Assembly: GCF_030682515.1 (NCBI RefSeq)
Contig: NZ_JAUXOD010000025.1
Span: forward strand, 36,529-100,528
Source: Hoeflea sp.
GTDB taxonomy: Bacteria > Pseudomonadota > Alphaproteobacteria > Rhizobiales > Rhizobiaceae
Direction: 5' to 3'
DNA length: 64,000 nt
The notes beneath the pieces were generated by a model, which did no database searches, was not told where the DNA came from, and worked only from the letters and a program-made list of their open reading frames with translations. A program made the translations under genes and the position numbers. Every line of letters starts with the position of its first letter. The first letter of the stretch is position 1. Positions 32,135-40,974 of this stretch are shown piece after piece.

Positions 32135-33007
32135 GTGAGCAATTCCATGGCAGATCGCAAGCCGCTCTACCTGATGACGCCGGCCCTCGTGTGGCTGAGC
32201 CTGTTCATGGTCATCCCGTGCCTCCTGATCCTGGCGCTCGCCTTCTTCCGGCGCGGCATCTATGGCGGCATCGAATATGATTTCACCTTCGAGAACATCG
32301 CCCTGGTGTTCGATCCGCTCTATGCCGGTATCTTCATCAAGTCCGCGATCATCGCCGGGCAGGCCGCGCTGATCGCCTCGGTGGTGGGCTACGCGGCGGC
32401 CTATGCCATCGCCGCCATGCCGAAATCGCGCCAGCCGCTGCTCTTGTTCCTGGCGATCCTGCCGTTCTGGTCGAACTATCTGGTGCGGACCTATGCCTGG
32501 ATCGTGCTGCTCAATCGCGAGGGCCTGATCGTGTCCGTCGCCCGCGCCCTGGGCTACAATCAGGAACTGCCGAGCCTGCTCTACACTGAGACGGCCGTCA
32601 TTGTCGGGCTGGTCTACAATTACCTGCCCTTCGTCATTCTCGCCTGCTACGCGCCGCTGGCGCGGATGAATGCCGAGATCACCGAGGCGTCGCGCGACCT
32701 GGGCGCGGGCGGCTGGACCACGTTCCGCCGCATCACCCTGCCGATGACGGTGCCGGGGATCGCCACGGGCTTTGTCTTCGTCTTCGTGCTCTCGATCGGC
32801 AATTTCGTCACGCCCGCGCTGCTCGGCGGCGGCCAGTTCCAGATGATCGGCAACCTGGTCTATGCCCAGTTCCTGACCGCCAATGACTGGCCGTTCGGGG
32901 CAGCACTTTCGATGGCGCTGATCGCGATCATGATGGGATTGCTGACGCTGCAGACATTCGCCACCGAACGCGCCTCCGGCGGACGGGTGAGGGACGCCGA
33001 TGGGTAA
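32135..33007 (+). CDS. ABC transporter permease, PotB-like
   Basis: A 290-aa inner-membrane permease with six hydrophobic segments. The EAA loop that contacts the ATPase is EITEASRDLGAGGWTTFRRI. It follows polyamine-type (PotB/PotH) permeases in length and sequence (PLYLMTPALVWLSLFMVIPC). GTG 32135 has GAAGG seven bases upstream; ATG 32147 is an alternative. The next permease gene overlaps its end by 8 bp. Confidence 0.92.
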   Translation: MSNSMADRKPLYLMTPALVWLSLFMVIPCLLILALAFFRRGIYGGIEYDFTFENIALVFDPLYAGIFIKSAIIAGQAALIASVVGYAAAYAIAAMPKSRQPLLLFLAILPFWSNYLVRTYAWIVLLNREGLIVSVARALGYNQELPSLLYTETAVIVGLVYNYLPFVILACYAPLARMNAEITEASRDLGAGGWTTFRRITLPMTVPGIATGFVFVFVLSIGNFVTPALLGGGQFQMIGNLVYAQFLTANDWPFGAALSMALIAIMMGLLTLQTFATERASGGRVRDADG

Positions 33008-33791
33008 TCGCGCGCCGCTTCCCCTCATGCTGATGATCCTGGCGGCAGTCTTCGCCTTCCTCTACCTGCCGATCTCGGTCCTGTTCGCGCTCTCGTTCAA
33101 CGAGGGCGGCATGCCCACGGCCTGGTCGGGGTTTTCGGTGAAATGGTATTATTCGCTCTTTGCGAACAAGGATATCACGCATGCCGCTCTCAACACGCTG
33201 ATCGTGGCGGTGATCTCCACAATACTCGCTGCCATCCTCGGCACGCTGCTCGCGATCGGCGTCGACATCCGCCGCCGCAAGGGGCGGTTTCTCGAGACGA
33301 TCATCTTCGCGCCGATGATCATCCCGGACATCGTGCTTGCCATCGCGCTGTTGAGCTTCTTCTCGCTGCTCGACGTCACCATGGGCCTGCACACGATCAT
33401 CGTCAGCCACGTTGTGTTCAACCTGGCCTTCGTCTGCTCGGTGGTGCGCGCCCGGCTCAAGGGCTTCGACTGGTCGATCGTCGAGGCCTCGACGGATCTC
33501 GGCGCGCCGATCCTGGTCACGCTCAGGCGCGTCGTCATACCGGTGCTGATGCCGGCCGTCGTCGCGGGCTCGCTGCTCGCCTTCACCCTGTCGGTCGACG
33601 AATTCATCATAGCCTTCTTCACCGCCGGCGCGGGCCGCGCGTCGATCACCCTGCCGATGCAGATTTTCTCGATGATCCGCTTCGGCGTCACCCCCGAAAT
33701 CAATGCGCTGTCGGCCATCGTCATGACGCTCTCCGTCGTCATGCTCGCACTTGCGCAACGTATCAATCGCGGAAGGCTTCCCGGCCAATGA
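33000..33791 (+). CDS. ABC transporter permease, PotC-like
   Basis: A 263-aa inner-membrane permease with six hydrophobic segments and the EAA loop IVEASTDLGAPILVTLRRV. PotC/PotI-type: short N-terminus, first helix LMLMILAAVFAFLYLPISVL, then FNEGGMPTAWSGFSVKWY. It pairs with the PotB-like protein; its stop overlaps the ATPase gene start by four bases. Confidence 0.92.
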   Translation: MGNRAPLPLMLMILAAVFAFLYLPISVLFALSFNEGGMPTAWSGFSVKWYYSLFANKDITHAALNTLIVAVISTILAAILGTLLAIGVDIRRRKGRFLETIIFAPMIIPDIVLAIALLSFFSLLDVTMGLHTIIVSHVVFNLAFVCSVVRARLKGFDWSIVEASTDLGAPILVTLRRVVIPVLMPAVVAGSLLAFTLSVDEFIIAFFTAGAGRASITLPMQIFSMIRFGVTPEINALSAIVMTLSVVMLALAQRINRGRLPGQ

Positions 33792-34852
33792 CCAGCGCGC
33801 TTCTCTCGATCAGGAATGTCGAAAAGCATTTCAACAAGTACCATGCGGTCGACGGCATCTCGCTCGATATCAGGGAGAACGAGTTCTTCGCGCTGCTTGG
33901 CCCCTCGGGCAGTGGCAAGACCACGCTGCTGCGCATGCTGGCCGGGTTCGAGACCCCCACCGTCGGCACCATCCTGCTCGACGGCAAGGATGTCTCGCGG
34001 ATTCCGCCCAACCATCGGCCCATCAACCTGATGTTCCAGTCCTACGCACTGTTTCCGCACATGACGGTGGCGCAGAACATCGCCTATGGGCTCGAGATGG
34101 AGAAGCTGCCGAGGGCGGAAATCAAATCTCGCGTCGAGGAGATGATGGAAATGGTGCAGCTGCCGCATCTGGCCGGCCGCAAGCCCGACCAGCTCTCGGG
34201 CGGCCAGCGCCAGCGGGTGGCGCTCGCGCGCTCGCTCGCCAAGCGGCCGCGCGTGCTGCTGCTGGACGAGCCGCTCGGCGCGCTCGACAAGAAGCTGCGC
34301 GGCGAGATGCAGCTCGAATTGAAGCGCATCCAGCACCAGTTCGGAATCACCTTCATCGTCGTCACCCACGACCAGGAGGAGGCGCTGGTGATGGCCGACC
34401 GGATCGCCATCCTGAGGGACGGCAAGCTTCTGCAGCACGGCACGCCGCTCGAGATCTACGAATATCCTCAGACACGCTTTGCCGCCGACTTCATCGGGGT
34501 GATGAATTTCTTCCCGGCCCGGCTGGTGGACGGTGCGCTCAGGGCCGCCGACGGCTCGGCCTTCAGGGCGACGGTTCCCGACACGATCGGCGCGGGCGAG
34601 GAGGTGCTCGCCGCGGTGCGTCCCGAACGGCTGCATCTGGGCGCCGGCGAGACCGAAAACCGCCTGACCGGCACCGTGCGGGCGATGGCCTATCACGGGC
34701 TCGATCTGCAGGTGCATCTCGACACGCCGCTTTCGCCCCAGCCGGTGATGCTGCGGCTGACGGCGGACGCGGCCGAGGGGCATGCGCTTTCAATCGGAGA
34801 CACGATCACGGCCGGCTGGTCGGCCCGGGACACGCGGGTCTTTGCCGGCTGA
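33788..34852 (+). CDS. ABC transporter ATP-binding protein, PotA-like
   Basis: A 354-aa ATPase energising the importer. Walker A GPSGSGKTT, Q loop FQSYALF, signature LSGGQRQRVALARSL, Walker B VLLLDEPLGALD and H loop VVTHDQEEA are all intact, and a C-terminal TOBE domain follows from about residue 245. ATG 33788 overlaps the permease stop (ATGA); longer in-frame extension runs back into the permease gene and is not real. A 56-bp gap precedes the second glycosyltransferase. Confidence 0.95.
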   Translation: MTSALLSIRNVEKHFNKYHAVDGISLDIRENEFFALLGPSGSGKTTLLRMLAGFETPTVGTILLDGKDVSRIPPNHRPINLMFQSYALFPHMTVAQNIAYGLEMEKLPRAEIKSRVEEMMEMVQLPHLAGRKPDQLSGGQRQRVALARSLAKRPRVLLLDEPLGALDKKLRGEMQLELKRIQHQFGITFIVVTHDQEEALVMADRIAILRDGKLLQHGTPLEIYEYPQTRFAADFIGVMNFFPARLVDGALRAADGSAFRATVPDTIGAGEEVLAAVRPERLHLGAGETENRLTGTVRAMAYHGLDLQVHLDTPLSPQPVMLRLTADAAEGHALSIGDTITAGWSARDTRVFAG

Positions 34853-34908
34853 CGCCGGGATCGAACCCAAGTGCCCCGATACACAACAAAACGAAGAGAG
34901 GATGGAAC

Positions 34909-36195
34909 ATGACACAGAAGATTTTCGCTTTTTTCCCCGAAGCGGCCTATGGGCCGGCCTTGAACTCCGTGGGCATCGCCCAGGCCGTCGAGCGCATGGG
35001 CCACAAGGCTGTTTTCCTGTCGGATCCCGGCTTTGTCGATGTCTACAAGGGCTATGGCTTCGAAGCCCATCCGGTCAATCTCTCCGAACCCATGCCGCCC
35101 GAGCAGATGGCCAAGTTCTGGTCCGACTTCATCAACGGCCACATCCCCAATTTCCGCAAGGCGCCGATCGACCAGCTCGACAATTACGTCAAGGGTTGCT
35201 GGGAGGCGATCGTCGACAGCGCCAAATGGGCCGAGAAGGATCTTCCGGGCATTCTGGCCGCGATCAAGCCCGACGTGATCTCGGTCGACAATGTCATCCT
35301 GTTTCCGGCGATCAAGCAGCACGGCGCGCCCTGGGTGCGGATCATCTCCTGCTCGGAAAACGAGATCGAGGACGAGGCGATTCCGCCGCATCTCTCGGGC
35401 ATGTCGGAGACTGACACCGAAGGCCACGCCGCCTTCCGCGCCAAGTTCAAGGAAGTGATCAAGCCGATCCATGACGATTTCAATGAATTCCTGATCGCGG
35501 CCGGCGAGAAGCCCTATGAGCTGGGCGAGTTCTTCGAGGCCTCGCCCTATCTCAACCTGCTGCTTTATCCCGAGCCCGTCACCTACAAGCGGGCCAGGCC
35601 GCTCGATCCGGCCCGGTTCCAGTATCTCGAAGGCTGCGTGCGCCAGGACAAGCCCTACGAGGTCCCGACATTTGCCAAGAACAATGACGGTCCGCTGCTT
35701 TATGTCTCGTTCGGATCGCTCGGCGCCGGCGACACGGATCTTTTGAAGCGCCTGATCGCCATGCTAGCCAAGACCCGCTACCGGGCGCTGGTCAATGTCG
35801 GGGACTACATGGGTGAGTACAGCGACATTCCCGGCAACGTGATCATCGACAGCTGGTTTCCGCAGCCCTCGGTGATCCCGCAGGTCGACGCCGTCATCCA
35901 CCATGGTGGCAACAACTCGTTCACCGAGTGCCTCTATTTCGGCAAGCCGGCGATCATCAAATCCTATGTCTGGGATGGCCATGACAACGCGATGCGGGTC
36001 GAGGAGACCGGTCACGGCTTCCGCTCGGCGCGCTACGACTGGACCGACGAGGAGCTGATCGCCAAGATCGAGGCCTGCCTCACCGACGAGGCCATGGCCG
36101 CGCGGCTGAAGGCCACATCGGCGCACATGCAGTCGCAGAACGGTCAGGAGAAGGCGGCCCGGTTGCTCGCCGCACTTGCGGAGAAGAGGGCATGA
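34909..36195 (+). CDS. GT1-like glycosyltransferase B
   Basis: A 428-aa GT-B fold protein paralogous to the one at 28570. PSPG-like block: WFPQPSV (316-322), HHGGNNS (331-337) and DGHDN, at the same residue numbers as in the paralogue. The N-terminal acceptor loop reads FPEAAYGPALN, so Tyr14 replaces the usual catalytic His here too. GAAGAGAGGATGGAAC lies before the ATG. It sits between the ATPase gene and a cupin gene with a four-base overlap downstream, which ties it firmly to this operon. Sugar donor and acceptor are unknown. Confidence 0.87.
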   Translation: MTQKIFAFFPEAAYGPALNSVGIAQAVERMGHKAVFLSDPGFVDVYKGYGFEAHPVNLSEPMPPEQMAKFWSDFINGHIPNFRKAPIDQLDNYVKGCWEAIVDSAKWAEKDLPGILAAIKPDVISVDNVILFPAIKQHGAPWVRIISCSENEIEDEAIPPHLSGMSETDTEGHAAFRAKFKEVIKPIHDDFNEFLIAAGEKPYELGEFFEASPYLNLLLYPEPVTYKRARPLDPARFQYLEGCVRQDKPYEVPTFAKNNDGPLLYVSFGSLGAGDTDLLKRLIAMLAKTRYRALVNVGDYMGEYSDIPGNVIIDSWFPQPSVIPQVDAVIHHGGNNSFTECLYFGKPAIIKSYVWDGHDNAMRVEETGHGFRSARYDWTDEELIAKIEACLTDEAMAARLKATSAHMQSQNGQEKAARLLAALAEKRA

Positions 36196-36554
36196 CCGAT
36201 CTCGCGTCCTCCGCTCCCCATATCCACGATGCGGGCGCCTATGACGATCTCGTCGACTGGGGCGCCCAGCCCAACATGATCGAAGGCCAGTCCCATTCCA
36301 CGGGCCGGCTGCTGTTCAAGGGGCCGAACAATTCGCCCGAGACCGGGATCTGGGTCTGCACGCCCGGGCGCTGGCGGCTGTCGGTGCCGCGCGACGAGTT
36401 CTGCCACTTCGTCTCCGGCCGCGCCACCTACCGGCGCGACGGCACCGGCGAGGTGATCGAGGTCACCCCCGGCACCTGCGTGCTGTTTGCCGCCGGCTGG
36501 GAAGGCGAAGCCGAGATCACCGAAACCATCCGCAACATCTACATGCTGACATGA
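36192..36554 (+). CDS. Small cupin protein 1 (DUF861/cupin_3-like)
   Basis: A 120-aa single-domain cupin. TGIWVCTPGRWRLSVPRDEF, CHFVSGRATYRRDG and EVIEVTPGTCVLFAAGWEG correspond to the two cupin motifs; His in CHF and Glu in DEF are possible metal ligands, but the classic HxH pair is absent. Paralogue of the next gene. Its ATG overlaps the glycosyltransferase B stop by four bases. Such cupins occur next to amine-oxidising enzymes; their role is not settled. Confidence 0.85.
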   Translation: MTDLASSAPHIHDAGAYDDLVDWGAQPNMIEGQSHSTGRLLFKGPNNSPETGIWVCTPGRWRLSVPRDEFCHFVSGRATYRRDGTGEVIEVTPGTCVLFAAGWEGEAEITETIRNIYMLT

Positions 36555-36567
36555 ACTGGACATTCCC

Positions 36568-36918
36568 ATGACCACCACCACACCTGTGATGCACAAGCCG
36601 CTCGACGTGACCGACACGGTCGACTGGGGCGTCATTCCCACCCTGATCGAGGGCGAAAGCCGCACCTCGGGCAAGGTCCTTTACAAGGGCCCGGGCGGAC
36701 AGTCCGAATGCGGGTTGTGGATCTGCACGCCCGGCAAGTGGATGTGCCACGTCACCAGCGACGAGTTCTGCCATTTCCTCGAAGGACGCTGCACCTATGT
36801 CCATGAGAGCGGCGAGGTGATCGAGATCACGCCGGATACGGCCGCCTTCTTTCCCAAGGACTGGAAGGGCATCTGCACCGTGCATGAGACCGTCAAGAAG
36901 GTCTACATGATCCGATGA
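36568..36918 (+). CDS. Small cupin protein 2 (DUF861/cupin_3-like)
   Basis: A 116-aa cupin paralogous to the preceding one: CGLWICTPGKWMCHVTSDEF, CHFLEGRCTYVHESG and EVIEITPDTAAFFPKDWKG. It shares the DEFCHF core and the acidic VDWG N-terminal segment (cupin 1 reads VDWGAQPNMIEG, cupin 2 VDWGVIPTLIEG). The pair probably arose by tandem duplication and may form a heterodimer. Stop overlaps the kinase start by four bases. Confidence 0.85.
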   Translation: MTTTTPVMHKPLDVTDTVDWGVIPTLIEGESRTSGKVLYKGPGGQSECGLWICTPGKWMCHVTSDEFCHFLEGRCTYVHESGEVIEITPDTAAFFPKDWKGICTVHETVKKVYMIR

Positions 36919-37961
36919 CTTCCGCAGCCAGAAGCGCGCTCAACATCGCGCCGCCCGTTTCTGCCTTTCTGGCGCGGCACGGGCTGGCCAATGCCCGGCT
37001 GGAGCCGCTCGCGGGCGATGCGTCGTCTCGGCGCTATTTCCGCCTGCCGGACAGGGGGCTTCTGCTGATGGAGGACCGCGAGGACCTGGCGGGCTTTGCC
37101 GCCTATGTGCGGCTGTCGCGCCATCTCCTGAGCCTCGGCCTGTCGGCGCCGCGGGTGCATGGCGCCGATCCCTCGAACGGCCTCGGGCTGGTCGAGGATT
37201 TCGGCGCGGGCACCTATGCGAAGTGCCTGTCGGACGGGGCGAGCGAGGCCGATCTCTATGTGCTCGCGGTCGATGCGCTCCTGCATCTGCATCAAGATGC
37301 GCGGGGCGCGCAAATTGCCAGCCCGCGATTTGACCTTTCGGCATACCTCGCGGAACTCGACATCTTCGCCCAGTGGTTCGCGCCGGAGGTCAATCCGGCT
37401 CTCGACCGGGCCTTCTTCGCAATGGCCTTCCGGACGCTCTGGGCCGAGGCGCTGGCGCCTGTCGGGGACATGGCCGAAACCCTGGTGCTGCGGGATTTCC
37501 ACGTCGACAATCTGATGTTTCTGCCTGCACGCACCGGCGTGGCGCGCTGCGGGCTCCTGGATTTCCAGGACGGCATTCTCGGGCCTTGCGAATATGACCT
37601 GGTGTCGCTCCTGCAGGATGCGCGGCGGGACCTGGCGCCCGGACTCGAAGAGGATCTGCTCAGCCGCTACATCGCCGGCGCGCCTGCGGCACTCGGAGGC
37701 GAAACAGCTATCCGCCGGCGCTATGCGCTGCTCGGCGCCCAGCGCCATGCCCGCATCGCCGGCGTGTTCATGAGGCTCTGCCGGCGCGACGGCAAGCCGC
37801 AGTATCTGAGCTATCTGCCCCGCGTCCTGCGGCAGCTCGAACAGGCGCTCATCGACGCGGGCCTCGGCCCCATCAAGGACTATCTCGATACGGAGCTGCC
37901 CGGCTGGGCCGCCCATGGCGCGGCCCCCGCGCAGGACCTCAAAGGAATGATCCATGTCTGA
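36915..37961 (+). CDS. AmgK-type phosphotransferase (COG3178, anomeric sugar kinase family)
   Basis: A 348-aa aminoglycoside-phosphotransferase-fold protein. The catalytic loop LRDFHVDNLMFL (Asp194, Asn199) and metal-binding LLDFQDGILGPCEYDLVSLL (Asp216) match AmgK, the kinase that phosphorylates free MurNAc/GlcNAc at the anomeric carbon. LAGDASSRRYFRL near the N-terminus is also an AmgK-family mark. In many relatives amgK sits with murU or tsaE; here it is embedded, with 4-8 bp overlaps on both sides, in a glycosyltransferase and amine-oxidation operon, so it may be a specialised paralogue acting on a sugar released in this pathway. Confidence 0.85.
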   Translation: MTSAARSALNIAPPVSAFLARHGLANARLEPLAGDASSRRYFRLPDRGLLLMEDREDLAGFAAYVRLSRHLLSLGLSAPRVHGADPSNGLGLVEDFGAGTYAKCLSDGASEADLYVLAVDALLHLHQDARGAQIASPRFDLSAYLAELDIFAQWFAPEVNPALDRAFFAMAFRTLWAEALAPVGDMAETLVLRDFHVDNLMFLPARTGVARCGLLDFQDGILGPCEYDLVSLLQDARRDLAPGLEEDLLSRYIAGAPAALGGETAIRRRYALLGAQRHARIAGVFMRLCRRDGKPQYLSYLPRVLRQLEQALIDAGLGPIKDYLDTELPGWAAHGAAPAQDLKGMIHV

Positions 37962-39453
37962 TATGCCGCGCTATTTCCTGACGCCGGAATTTCACCCGTG
38001 CAGCGCGCCTGCGCACATGGTGATCGATCCCGCCACGCTGGAGGAGGTGGGCCTGCGCGGCGACGTGACGCCCGAGGAGATCGAAACCGTCCTTGTCCGG
38101 GTCAATGCCGCGCAAGTCCTCTGGAAGAAGACTGACGCCAAGTCGCGGGCGCAGATCCTGCACCGGCTGGCGAACCGGATCGAAACCAACGACATGACGG
38201 ACTGCGCGATCCTGATGTCGCGGGAGATGGGCAAGCCCTATCCCGAAGCCATCGGGGAGGTGGCCAATTGCGCCTCGATCTTCCGCTACTATGCGGAGAT
38301 GGCGCGCGACGAGGCGGGCAAGGTGGCGGGTTCGACGCAAGCCGGCTCGCTGCAATATGCGCGCTACGAACCCTACGGCGTCTCGGCGCACATCATGCCG
38401 TTCAACTTTCCGATCCTGTTGATGTGCTGGACGGTGGCGGCGTCGCTCGCCGCCGGCAATGGTTGCGTGATCAAGCCGGCGGAGGCGACGACGCTGTCGA
38501 CGCTTGAATTCATGAAGGTGTTCGATGTCCTGCCCGCCGATCTCGTCGCCTGCCTGCCGGGCGGCTCGGCCGTGGGCGCGGCGCTGGTCGACAGCGACAT
38601 GACCCATGCCATCGCCTTCACCGGCTCGGTCGGCGCCGGGCGGACCGTGGCGGCGGCGGCGGCGCGCAAGATGAAACCGGCGGTGATCGAGGCGGGCGGA
38701 TCCGACCCGATGATCATCACCAGCCATGCGCCGATCGCCATTGCGGCAGCGGGCGCAGTCACCGGCGCGTTCCACATGTCCGGCCAGGTCTGCACCTCCA
38801 CCGAGCGTCTCTATGTGGTCGACAGCATCCATGATGAGTTCGTCGCGGCCTTCGTGGCCGAAACCAGGCGGCTCAGGATCGGCAACGGGCTGGAGAAATC
38901 CGAGATCGGCCCGCTGGTGAGCAAGGCTGCGCGTGACAAGGTCGAGCGGCTGGTGGCCGATGCGGTGGCCAAGGGGGCGAAAGTCGAATGCGGTGGCGGC
39001 AGGCCGAAAGGCCTCGACATCGGCTGGTTCTTCGAGCCTACCATCCTCACCGGCTGCACGCCGGAGATGGAGATCCTCCGCACCGAAGTCTTCGGTCCGG
39101 TCGCTTCCATCGTGCGGGTGCCGGATTTCGACACGGCGATCGCCATGGCCAATGACAGCCCGTTCGGGCTTGGCGCCTCGATCTTCACCACCGACCTCGA
39201 GGAGGCGCACGAGGCGGCCGAGCGACTGGAGGCAGGGATGGTCTGGGTCAACAACCCGATGATCGACAATGACGCGCTGCCCTTCGGCGGCTGGAAATCC
39301 TCGGGCATCGGCCGCGAACTCGGCCGCCAGGGGCTCGACGCGTTCCGCCGCTCCAAGATGGTGATCATGGATCACAAGCCGGTGCGCCACGGCTGGTGGT
39401 ATCCCTATCCGGACGACTGGTTCCTGGAAGCAGGCGGCCGCAAGCACGTGTGA
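37954..39453 (+). CDS. Aldehyde dehydrogenase 1 (succinate-semialdehyde dehydrogenase-like)
   Basis: A 499-aa NAD(P)-dependent aldehyde dehydrogenase. Catalytic Cys280 in GQVCTSTER and Glu246 in VIEAGGSDP are present, and the cofactor-binding FTGSVGAGR and PFNFPILLM segments are intact. Overall closest in look to GabD/SSADH-like enzymes, though the exact substrate cannot be read. It starts inside the kinase gene (8-bp overlap) and is followed by a second ALDH after 30 bp; both are expected to oxidise aldehydes produced by the amine oxidase at the end of the operon. Confidence 0.92.
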   Translation: MSDMPRYFLTPEFHPCSAPAHMVIDPATLEEVGLRGDVTPEEIETVLVRVNAAQVLWKKTDAKSRAQILHRLANRIETNDMTDCAILMSREMGKPYPEAIGEVANCASIFRYYAEMARDEAGKVAGSTQAGSLQYARYEPYGVSAHIMPFNFPILLMCWTVAASLAAGNGCVIKPAEATTLSTLEFMKVFDVLPADLVACLPGGSAVGAALVDSDMTHAIAFTGSVGAGRTVAAAAARKMKPAVIEAGGSDPMIITSHAPIAIAAAGAVTGAFHMSGQVCTSTERLYVVDSIHDEFVAAFVAETRRLRIGNGLEKSEIGPLVSKAARDKVERLVADAVAKGAKVECGGGRPKGLDIGWFFEPTILTGCTPEMEILRTEVFGPVASIVRVPDFDTAIAMANDSPFGLGASIFTTDLEEAHEAAERLEAGMVWVNNPMIDNDALPFGGWKSSGIGRELGRQGLDAFRRSKMVIMDHKPVRHGWWYPYPDDWFLEAGGRKHV

Positions 39454-39483
39454 GGTGGCGTCCCCGAAACAGGAGGCAGAGTG

Positions 39484-40974
39484 ATGACGACAGAGCTTTA
39501 CATCGACGGACAATTTTGCGCCCCGGCTGCGGGCGGGTCCTTCCCGGCCATCGATCCCGCCACGGAACAGGAATTTGCCCAGGTGGCGGCAGGGCAGGCC
39601 GAGGACATCGACCGCGCCGTCCGCGCCGCGCGCAAGGCGTTTGACTCGGGCGTCTGGTCCGGCCTTCCAGCCGCAGCCCGCGCGGCCACGCTCAGGCGGA
39701 TCGCGCAGGGCATTCGCGATCGCGTGGACGAGATCGCAGCCCTCGAGACCCGCGACAACGGCAAGCCCTTGCCCGAAGCCCGATGGGACATCGAGGACGC
39801 CGCCTTCTGTTTTGATTACTACGCCGGATTGGCGGAAGCGGCGGAAGCCAGGGGCGACACGCCGGTCGATGTCGGCGACGCGCGATTCGAAAGCCGCATC
39901 CGGCGGGAGCCGGTGGGCGTGGTCGGCGCCATCACGCCGTGGAATTTCCCGATGCTGATGGCGGTCTGGAAGGTGGCCCCGGCGCTGGCAGCCGGATGCA
40001 CCATCGTGCTCAAGCCCTCCGAACTCTGCTCGATGTCCTGCGTGGAACTGGCGCGGGTGATCGATGCGGCGGGCGTGCCCGCGGGCGTGTTCAACCTCGT
40101 CACCGGGACCGGACCCGAGGCAGGCGCCCCGCTCACCGACCATCCGCTCCTTGACAAGATCGCCTTCACCGGCTCGGTGCCGACCGGGCGCAAGGTGATG
40201 CGGGCCGCGTCCCAGGGCATCCGTACGGTGTCGCTCGAACTTGGCGGCAAGTCGCCCTTCATCATCTTCGCCGACTGCGATGTCGAGAAGGCGGTCGAGT
40301 GGATCCTGTTCGGCATCTTCTGGAACAAGGGGGAGGTCTGTTCGGCCACCTCGCGTATCCTCGTCGAGCGCAGCCTCTATCCGCGTCTGCTCGACCGGCT
40401 GAAACAGGCGACTGAGGCCATCACCATCGGTGCGGGCGACGAGCCGGGAGTCAAGCTCGGGCCGATCGTCGCCAAAAGCCAGTACGACAAGATCCTGGGT
40501 TTTCTCGATCGAGCCAAGACCAGCGGCGCACGGATTGTCACCGGCGGCGGAAGGCCGAAAGGGTTTGACAAGGGCTATTACATCGCACCGACGGTCTATG
40601 CCGATGTGCCGCTCGACGCCGAGATCTGGCGGGAGGAAATTTTTGGGCCGGTGGTCTCGGTCAATCCGTTCGACACCGAAGCCGAGGCCATCGCGCTCGC
40701 CAATGACAGCCCCTACGGACTTGCCGGCGCGGTGATGTCGGACGATCTGGCGCGCTGCTACCGGGTGGCTGTGAAGCTCAGGGCCGGCATCATCTGGATC
40801 AATTGCTCGCAGCCGACCTTTACCCAGGCGCCCTGGGGCGGCTTCAAGAGCTCGGGCATCGGCCGGGAACTGGGGCAGGCGGGCTATGATTCCTATCTCG
40901 AGACCAAGCAGATCACCCGCTTTGACCACAGGCAGAGCTGGGGCTGGTATCTCGACGCCGAGGCTTCGCAATGA
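39484..40974 (+). CDS. Aldehyde dehydrogenase 2 (betaine-aldehyde dehydrogenase-like)
   Basis: A 496-aa aldehyde dehydrogenase with Cys286 in [10 protein letters not shown] and Glu252 in [10 protein letters not shown]. The C-terminal segment [20 protein letters not shown] strongly recalls betaine/aminoaldehyde dehydrogenases (BetB/PuuC-like), suggesting an omega-aminoaldehyde or related substrate. ATG 39484 is favoured over GTG 39481 because AGGAGG is better spaced. Its stop overlaps the FAD oxidase start by four bases. Confidence 0.92.
   Translation: MTTELYIDGQFCAPAAGGSFPAIDPATEQEFAQVAAGQAEDIDRAVRAARKAFDSGVWSGLPAAARAATLRRIAQGIRDRVDEIAALETRDNGKPLPEARWDIEDAAFCFDYYAGLAEAAEARGDTPVDVGDARFESRIRREPVGVVGAITPWNFPMLMAVWKVAPALAAGCTIVLKPSELCSMSCVELARVIDAAGVPAGVFNLVTGTGPEAGAPLTDHPLLDKIAFTGSVPTGRKVMRAASQGIRTVSLELGGKSPFIIFADCDVEKAVEWILFGIFWNKGEVCSATSRILVERSLYPRLLDRLKQATEAITIGAGDEPGVKLGPIVAKSQYDKILGFLDRAKTSGARIVTGGGRPKGFDKGYYIAPTVYADVPLDAEIWREEIFGPVVSVNPFDTEAEAIALANDSPYGLAGAVMSDDLARCYRVAVKLRAGIIWINCSQPTFTQAPWGGFKSSGIGRELGQAGYDSYLETKQITRFDHRQSWGWYLDAEASQ

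Noticed and set aside
37939..40971. A 1010-codon open frame on the minus strand opposite the aldehyde dehydrogenases
   Set aside because: It is the antisense of two clear ALDH genes in GC-rich DNA; the product is Arg/His/Asp-rich with no domain. Same reason for the long antisense frames at 5837-7936, 14491-16704 and 22558-24300.
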